DNA from: Elusimicrobiota bacterium
Lineage (GTDB): Bacteria > Elusimicrobiota > Elusimicrobia > FEN-1173
Length of the DNA stretch: 5,628 bases
NCBI GenBank assembly: GCA_003158755.1
Contig: PMLF01000300.1
Coordinates: 1-5,628, forward strand
Reading direction: 5' to 3'
In this document: positions 5,049-5,628 of the stretch, one piece after another
How the letters are laid out: the number at the start of each line of letters is the position of its first letter
How positions within the stretch are numbered: the first letter of the stretch is position 1
Program-made: the position numbers and the translations under genes
The notes under the pieces: model-generated
Seen by the model: only the letters and a program-made list of their open reading frames with translations
Databases searched by the model: none
Told to the model about the DNA's origin: nothing

Positions 5049-5628
5049 ATCGTCCGTGATTCCGATTCTCCCCGCCCGATCATCTGTGATACAGCCGATC
5101 CGGATATTGATAGGAAATCCGCCAAGGTTTTCCCGCTCAGACCGATCTTAGTTCTTCCCAAATATACAATCAAACCTTTTGCCTTCGATACGGAATTTTC
5201 TCGTCCTTTCTTCTGCAGCTTTTCAAATGGCAATGAATAGTGGTCACACACCTTATGCGCCAATCGCTCCAACGTCCATCCGGCTCTTTTAAGGTTCTCC
5301 CGGTTCACCATTTTCTCCTCAGATGATTTAAGCATCTCGGAGACAAAGGAACCTTCACCCAAGACACGTTCATCTCCCCGCCAACCTGCCCCTTCTCGTT
5401 TCAGACCTGCAACTCCCGCCCATCCTCCCGCGCTGCGCCGCAATCCTCCACCGGTTAAATCCGTTCGACGTCCCATCTTCCATCCATCTTGAATGAATTT
5501 TCTATACCGGCCAATCTTTTCCTTTTGAGATCCACCGAAATGAGTCAAAACGGACTTTGTGTTTTGCCATTCTTCGCCTTCCCCCCCCACCAAAGCCTTA
5601 TGGCTGGACCAAGGGTACCGATCCAATT
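5027..5628 (-). CDS. REP-associated tyrosine transposase (RAYT, IS200-like), C-terminal part, runs off the window
   Basis: At least 200 residues of a Y1_Tnp-family RAYT; the N-terminus lies beyond the right edge. The visible part starts with YPWSSHKALVGG, the segment that follows the HUH catalytic core in this family. Then come LTHFGG and FIQDGWKMG, GGGLRRSAGGWAGVAGLK, and GDERVLGEGSFVSEML, all family landmarks. The C-terminal ~90 residues form a DnaA-like helix-turn-helix domain (SVSKAKGLIVYLGRTKIGLSGKTLADFLSISGSAVSQMIGRG). The HxH metal site and catalytic Tyr are not in the window, so activity cannot be judged. No frameshift is seen here. RAYTs are thought to mobilise or maintain REP palindromes; such structures sit at its 3' end. 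GC is about 47% in a sampled stretch, far below the adjacent integrase remnant, consistent with separate origin. Confidence 0.85.
   Translation of the reverse strand, partial: LDRYPWSSHKALVGGEGEEWQNTKSVLTHFGGSQKEKIGRYRKFIQDGWKMGRRTDLTGGGLRRSAGGWAGVAGLKREGAGWRGDERVLGEGSFVSEMLKSSEEKMVNRENLKRAGWTLERLAHKVCDHYSLPFEKLQKKGRENSVSKAKGLIVYLGRTKIGLSGKTLADFLSISGSAVSQMIGRGESESRTIGINLLN

Overview
The window reads as bacterial chromosome with fairly high GC. One long secreted-enzyme gene lies on the + strand. A compact minus-strand block follows it, holding a toxin-antitoxin pair, a recombinase remnant and a transposase. The large FN3-decorated DUF4091 protein and the REP-associated transposase suggest an environmental, Gram-negative-type bacterium, possibly from a candidate phylum such as Elusimicrobiota or Omnitrophota. 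That placement is an impression from protein style; no rRNA or marker gene is present to confirm it.

Region 1 (1-3434) is essentially one gene. It encodes an exported protein of about 1,090 residues: signal peptide, N-terminal beta domain, a catalytic-type domain of the DUF4091 / GH123-like group with an Asp-Glu pair, then four fibronectin type III domains. The FN3 domains follow an A-B-A-B pattern produced by tandem duplication of a 209-residue (627-bp) two-domain unit whose register is exactly preserved. A strong hairpin 26 nt after the stop probably ends transcription.

Region 2 (3509-3892) has no gene I can support. It is partly AT-rich and holds one perfect DnaA-box sequence and a small hairpin.

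Region 3 (3893-4617, minus strand) is a complete type II toxin-antitoxin operon. An AbrB/SpoVT-type antitoxin overlaps a PIN-domain ribonuclease toxin by 4 bp. In front of it sit a textbook sigma70 promoter (TTGACA-17-TATAAT), a 9+9 palindromic operator overlapping the -10 box, and a good Shine-Dalgarno. The -35 box contains the stop codon of the upstream integrase remnant.

Region 4 (4614-5628, minus strand) is mobile-element debris. The C-terminal half of a XerC/D-like tyrosine recombinase (about 77% GC in a sampled 60-nt stretch) is cut off at a tandem GCCATTAGGGGACG repeat. Beyond the repeat is the C-terminal part of a REP-associated tyrosine transposase (RAYT; about 47% GC in a sampled 60-nt stretch). 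Its stop codon lies inside a 27-nt imperfect palindrome with GGAG at its foot. The most economical reading is that a RAYT element inserted into, or recombined with, an integrase gene. The toxin-antitoxin pair and the integrase remnant may belong to the same former mobile island. I see no clear sign of an entirely new system; the best leads are the FN3 pair duplication and the RAYT/REP-like junction.
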